Below are positions 60,588 through 64,000 of a stretch of 64,000 nucleotides of DNA, in pieces. The position numbers were made by a program, and so were the translations under genes. The notes below the pieces were generated by a model. It was not told where the DNA came from. It made no database searches and saw only the letters and a list, made by a program, of their open reading frames with translations. Within the stretch, counting starts at the first letter, position 1, and each line of letters begins with the position of its first letter. The stretch lies in assembly GCA_964498785.1 (NCBI GenBank), contig CAZCJL010000014.1, positions 1 through 64,000 on the forward strand, read 5' to 3'. Origin of the DNA: Mariaggregatimicrobium sp964498785. GTDB lineage: Bacteria; Zhuqueibacterota; Zhuqueibacteria; Thermofontimicrobiales; Thiofontviventaceae.

Positions 60588-62186
60588 ATGAATAAAAGGA
60601 AAAAAATTAGCATTTTTCTGGTCATATCTTCACTCGTTGGATTGCTTATAATTTTCAATATTCAAACAAATTTTCTTAATGCTGCAGACAATTTATACGA
60701 ACAAATTAAGAGATTTATGGAAGTTTTCAATATTGTAAAACAATATTATGTTGAAGATGTTGAATCAGAAAAACTCGTTACACACGCCATTGAGGGAATG
60801 TTGGAGGGACTTGATCCCCACTCTGTTTATATTGATAATGAAAAATTAAAACAAATAGATGAACGGTTTAAAGGTCATTACCATGGTATTGGAATTGAAT
60901 TTATCATAAAAAATAAGATACTGACAGTCGTATCGCCGATTGCCGGCTCGCCTTCAGATGCACTGGGAATTCGTCCGCACGATCAAATCATCAAAATCGA
61001 AGGGAAATCTGCCTACGGAATAACAGAACAAGAAGTATTTGATAAATTGAGAGGTCCAAAAGGAAGCAAGGTCACTGTTACAATTCGTCGGCCCGGAATG
61101 GATGACCCGTTTGATATTACAATCACCAGGGATAAAATCCCGATTTACAGTGTAATGGCAACGTTTATGATTGAAGATAAAACCGGTTATATCTATTTGG
61201 GTCGTTTTGCCAAAACCACTGTAACTGAGTTGGAACAGGCGCTGGTTGAGTTAGAAAGCCAGGGAATGAATCAACTTATTTTGGATTTGCGCGGGAATTC
61301 AGGAGGATATCTTGATCAGGCAGTACTCATATCAGACAAATTTATCGATGGAAAGAAAAAAATTGTTTATACCCAGGGACGACGTGCTGAAACAAATGAT
61401 ATTTATTATTCGACTTCTCAAAATACGCATTTTCGCTTTCCGCTGATTATCCTTGTTGATAATGGCTCTGCAAGCGCTTCTGAAATTGTTGCCGGAGCTG
61501 TACAGGATTGGGACAGAGGTTTGATTGTTGGAGAAACCAGTTTTGGCAAAGGCCTTGTCCAAAATCAAATCCCCTTAAAAGATGGTTCTGCGTTGCGATT
61601 AACAACTGCTCGCTATTATACGCCAAGCGGCCGGTTAATCCAGCGTCCTTATGACAACGGAATCATGGATTATTATGTGCAAGGTTATGATAATATTGAT
61701 CCGAATGCTGATGAAGACAGCACAGAAAGCAAACCGATTTATTATACAAATTCAGGGAGAAAAGTTTATGGTGGCGGAGGAATCACACCTGATGTAACAA
61801 TCAAATCTAAAAGAATTACGAAATTTACCAGTAATTTAATTTCAAATCGTGTATTCTTTGACTTTGCCGCACAATATTCGAACAAACGTCCAGACCTATC
61901 AAACAATTTTATCGAATTTTACAAAAAATTCCATATAGAGGACAATATTCTGAGCCAATTCAAAAAATACATCGCTGATAAAGAAATTGAAATGAATGAA
62001 GAGGATTTTATCAAAGACATTGATTTTATTAAACTCTTGATCAAGAGCGAACTTGCGAGAAATATCTGGGATTCAAAATCTTATTATCAAATCAGGATGT
62101 CTGGTGATTACCAGGTACGGGAAGCGTTGAAACTTTTTCCGCAAGCAGCAAAAATTGCACGTATTTCATCAACTGGATTAAATTAG
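60588..62186 (+). CDS. S41-family C-terminal processing peptidase (CtpA-like)
   Basis: 532-residue envelope protease. An N-terminal signal anchor (IFLVISSLVGLLIIFNIQTNF) precedes a PDZ domain (GIGIEFIIKNKILTVVSPI, GSPSDALGIRPHDQI) and the S41 core with the Ser-Lys dyad Ser296 (DNGSASASEI) and Lys321 (GETSFGKGLVQ), plus LDLRGNSGGYL. It probably cleaves C-terminal tails of periplasmic proteins. A further C-terminal region (from about 410) is helical and charged, as in other FCB members. It lies 14 bases downstream of the GH57 gene, although the functions are not obviously related. Confidence 0.92.
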   Translation: MNKRKKISIFLVISSLVGLLIIFNIQTNFLNAADNLYEQIKRFMEVFNIVKQYYVEDVESEKLVTHAIEGMLEGLDPHSVYIDNEKLKQIDERFKGHYHGIGIEFIIKNKILTVVSPIAGSPSDALGIRPHDQIIKIEGKSAYGITEQEVFDKLRGPKGSKVTVTIRRPGMDDPFDITITRDKIPIYSVMATFMIEDKTGYIYLGRFAKTTVTELEQALVELESQGMNQLILDLRGNSGGYLDQAVLISDKFIDGKKKIVYTQGRRAETNDIYYSTSQNTHFRFPLIILVDNGSASASEIVAGAVQDWDRGLIVGETSFGKGLVQNQIPLKDGSALRLTTARYYTPSGRLIQRPYDNGIMDYYVQGYDNIDPNADEDSTESKPIYYTNSGRKVYGGGGITPDVTIKSKRITKFTSNLISNRVFFDFAAQYSNKRPDLSNNFIEFYKKFHIEDNILSQFKKYIADKEIEMNEEDFIKDIDFIKLLIKSELARNIWDSKSYYQIRMSGDYQVREALKLFPQAAKIARISSTGLN

Positions 62187-62375
62187 TTTCAAAAAAAAAT
62201 CACCCGTATTTTTTTGTATTTATTTTGATTTTAACATTTAAATAATAATGAGTTATATAATCATGCAGACGTGATCCTCAAATGGAATATTGATATTTAT
62301 TAGCTTGACTGTCAATATGAAAAAGGATATATAAGTAATTGATAAAAATAGCGATGTAGAATTTCAAAAAAAGTA

Positions 62376-62404
62376 TTGACTTTTTATAAAAAAATGGTTA
62401 TAAT
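62376..62404 (+). promoter_or_regulatory. Consensus sigma70 promoter for the second exb cluster
   Basis: TTGACT (62376-62381), a 17-base spacer, TATAAT (62399-62404), about 50 bases before exbB. The upstream 190 bases after the CtpA gene show no terminator and no other feature. Confidence 0.88.
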
Positions 62405-62453
62405 AAATTAAATTTTAGTAGAATTATTAAATCTTTATGGAGGGATTCTCACA

Positions 62454-63071
62454 ATGATCGAATTGTTTGTTAAAGGCGGAGGCATGATGTGGCCGATATT
62501 GGCGTTGTTAATTCTGGGACTCGCAATTAGCATCGAAAGATTTTGGACTCTATCAAGAGCGTCAATTAATACGCGAGCTTTTATGGCGAAAATACAAACA
62601 GCCCTGAAAGAAGGTGGCCTTGAAGCCGCTAATGAAGTCTGCGCCAATACTCGTGGCCCTGTAGCTTCAATTTTCCAGGCTGGTTTAATGAGAGCAAATC
62701 GAGGAATTGAATATGTAGAAAAATCGATTATGACAGCCGGTTCAATCGAAATGGCATTTTTGGAACGAGGCCTTGTATGGCTCGCAACTGTTGTCAGTAT
62801 TGCACCGATGTTAGGTTTTACAGGGACTGTTTGGGGAATGGTTCTGGCTTTCCGTGACATCGAAGCTGCGAATGACATTACCCCTTCAATCGTTGCTGGC
62901 GGTATTTCCGTAGCTCTTCTTACAACTTTATTCGGTTTGATCGTGGCCATCATTATCCAAGCAACACATAACTATTTCGTGTCTAAAATTGACCGATTGA
63001 TTATTGACATGGAAGAAAGCTCCGTAGAATTTGTTGATAGCCTGGTCGAGACTGGCAAAGTAAAAATGTAA
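62454..63071 (+). CDS. MotA/TolQ/ExbB proton channel protein (second set)
   Basis: 205-residue inner-membrane protein with the family's first helix (GMMWPILALLILGLAISIERF) and the conserved region VSIAPMLGFTGTVWGMVLAF, followed by GGISVALLTTLFGLIVAIIIQ. GGAGGG precedes the ATG. It heads exbB-exbD-exbD, the common FCB arrangement with two ExbD-type proteins. It differs clearly from the ExbB at 46091, so the two systems are old paralogues. Confidence 0.93.
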   Translation: MIELFVKGGGMMWPILALLILGLAISIERFWTLSRASINTRAFMAKIQTALKEGGLEAANEVCANTRGPVASIFQAGLMRANRGIEYVEKSIMTAGSIEMAFLERGLVWLATVVSIAPMLGFTGTVWGMVLAFRDIEAANDITPSIVAGGISVALLTTLFGLIVAIIIQATHNYFVSKIDRLIIDMEESSVEFVDSLVETGKVKM

Positions 63072-63090
63072 ATTCTAGGAGAATTTAATT

Positions 63091-63495
63091 ATGCTATTAG
63101 ACAAAAAAGGTAAATCGAAGGCATTAGAAATTCCGACAAGTTCTCTTGCGGACATTGCTTTCTTACTTTTAATTTTCTTTTTAGTTACAACAACGATTGA
63201 TATTGATAAGGGTATTGGTTTAGTACTTCCTGCGAAAGGAGAAACAAAAGAGGTTCATAAACAAAACATCACAAACCTGCTGATTAATGCTCAGGGCGAT
63301 GTATTGTTGGATGATAGTCCCATTGCCATACCTCTTATCAAAGCTAGTATACAAGATAAACTTGCGAAACGACCCAATATGATCGTTTCTGTAAAAACGG
63401 ACGAGAACACAGACTACTGGGTTTATATTAAAGTTCTTGATCAATTAAAGCAAGCGAATGCCTCTCGTATATCAATTGCTGAACCCGAGCACTAA
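63091..63495 (+). CDS. ExbD/TolR-family protein, first of tandem pair
   Basis: 134-residue single-helix inner-membrane protein with the conserved Asp at SLADIAFLLLIFFLVTTT and periplasmic segments (KGIGLVLPAKGE, VLLDDSPIAIPLI, VSVKTDENTDYWVYIKVLD). A good ribosome site (TAGGAG) precedes the ATG, 19 bases after exbB. Confidence 0.92.
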   Translation: MLLDKKGKSKALEIPTSSLADIAFLLLIFFLVTTTIDIDKGIGLVLPAKGETKEVHKQNITNLLINAQGDVLLDDSPIAIPLIKASIQDKLAKRPNMIVSVKTDENTDYWVYIKVLDQLKQANASRISIAEPEH

Positions 63496-63527
63496 TAATT
63501 AAGTATAATCAAGAGGAGAGGAAAACC

Positions 63528-63941
63528 TTGAAATTTGAGAAAAAAAATAAAGTACAATCAGGAATTCCGACTGCATCATTACCAGATATCGTTTTTATGC
63601 TGTTGATCTTTTTCATGGTTTCAACAGTATTTAAAGAATTTCGTGGTATTCCTGTAAGACTCCCGGAAGCAAAAAAACTGGAAAAGCTACCAGGAAAAAG
63701 GAACATTGCATATATTTATGCAAATAACAGCGGTCAGGTAATGGTAGACGATCATTTCGTTGAAATGTCGGAAGTTTCTGAGATTATGTATTCAAAAAGG
63801 GCAGATCCCCTTCATCCATTAAAGGTCGTATCGATGCGTATCGACCAGAAAACAAAAATGTCGGTCGTAAGCTCGATACATGAAGAATTGAGAAAGGCGG
63901 ACGCCCTAAATGTTAACTATTCGGCTAGAACAGCCGGCTAA
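63528..63941 (+). CDS. ExbD/TolR-family protein, second of tandem pair
   Basis: 137-residue relative of the preceding protein, with the conserved Asp in SLPDIVFMLLIFFMVSTVF and periplasmic FRGIPVRLPEAKKLEKL. It starts at TTG (63528) behind GAGGAGAGG. Two ExbD proteins can form a heterodimer in the ExbB pore, as suspected for other FCB bacteria. Confidence 0.9.
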   Translation: MKFEKKNKVQSGIPTASLPDIVFMLLIFFMVSTVFKEFRGIPVRLPEAKKLEKLPGKRNIAYIYANNSGQVMVDDHFVEMSEVSEIMYSKRADPLHPLKVVSMRIDQKTKMSVVSSIHEELRKADALNVNYSARTAG

Positions 63942-63956
63942 GTGAGGTGATATAAA

Positions 63957-64000
63957 ATGTTAACAAGAGAAAAAAAATCCGAAGCTGACTTAAAAGTAAG
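63957..64000 (+). CDS. Start of a gene cut by the window end, possibly TonB-like
   Basis: An ATG at 63957 behind GAGGTGA opens a frame beginning MLTREKKSEADLK that runs off the window. Position after exbB-exbD-exbD suggests a TonB-family protein; too little sequence is present to show this. Confidence 0.5.
   Translation, partial: MLTREKKSEADLKV

Noticed and set aside
62435..62953. Minus-strand 172-residue frame opposite exbB
   Set aside because: It is a shadow of the conserved ExbB gene, whose family motifs are unmistakable.

Overview
The window looks like a chromosome segment from a Gram-negative, AT-rich bacterium of the FCB superphylum, probably near Calditrichota/KSB1/Marinimicrobia rather than classical Bacteroidota. 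That placement is an inference from protein style. At least six large secreted proteins end in a type IX secretion (T9SS) type A sorting domain with the hallmark 'NYPNPFNP' motif. The T9SS outer-membrane translocon SprA and a PorV/PorQ-family protein are encoded here, together with two ExbB/ExbD systems, a TonB protein, a TonB-dependent receptor and LptF/LptG-type permeases. No rRNA, tRNA, CRISPR array, transposase or phage gene was seen.

Layout. (1) 233-6777, plus strand: two housekeeping operons (PTS IIA-like protein, SpoU-type RNA methylase, CPBP membrane protease, SpoIID/SPOR protein; then a lone receiver domain, L-aspartate oxidase NadB and a deoxynucleoside kinase). (2) 6774-10439, minus: polysaccharide deacetylase, FadL-like porin and a class II glutamine amidotransferase. 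(3) 10699-26255, minus: a block of secreted T9SS cargo, namely an immune-inhibitor-A-like jelly-roll protein, two different subtilases and an M6 metalloprotease behind a secreted pentein-fold deiminase. (4) 26371-31777, minus: a carbamoyltransferase/methyltransferase/SxtJ-like/DUF5989/SGNH-TPR cluster, probably for modifying a surface or secreted glycan or small molecule. (5) 31845-35852: two tandem Asp-box (BNR) T9SS proteins. (6) 36240-46711: an exbB-exbD-tonB operon followed by a four-gene operon (TonB-dependent receptor, secreted Asp-rich protein, PorV-like protein, lipoprotein). (7) 46928-53845: SprA with a glutaminyl-cyclase-like M28 enzyme directly downstream. (8) 54159-64000: the LptF/LptG pair, thioredoxin, an isocitrate/isopropylmalate-type dehydrogenase, a GH57 glucanotransferase/amylase, a CtpA-type protease and a second exbB-exbD-exbD cluster cut by the window end.

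How it fits together. Most of the window serves the cell envelope: secretion (SprA, PorV-like), energy coupling to the outer membrane (two Exb modules), LPS export, and a large set of secreted proteases and beta-rich proteins that would leave through T9SS. Several recognisable sigma70-type promoters, nearly all with a 17-base spacer, drive these genes, and hairpin terminators close many of them. The most notable unexplained structures are a family of long imperfect palindromes placed 19-46 bases after the stop codons of secreted-protein and neighbouring genes, a second palindromic intergenic repeat, and a roughly 210-residue domain shared by four otherwise different exported proteins.
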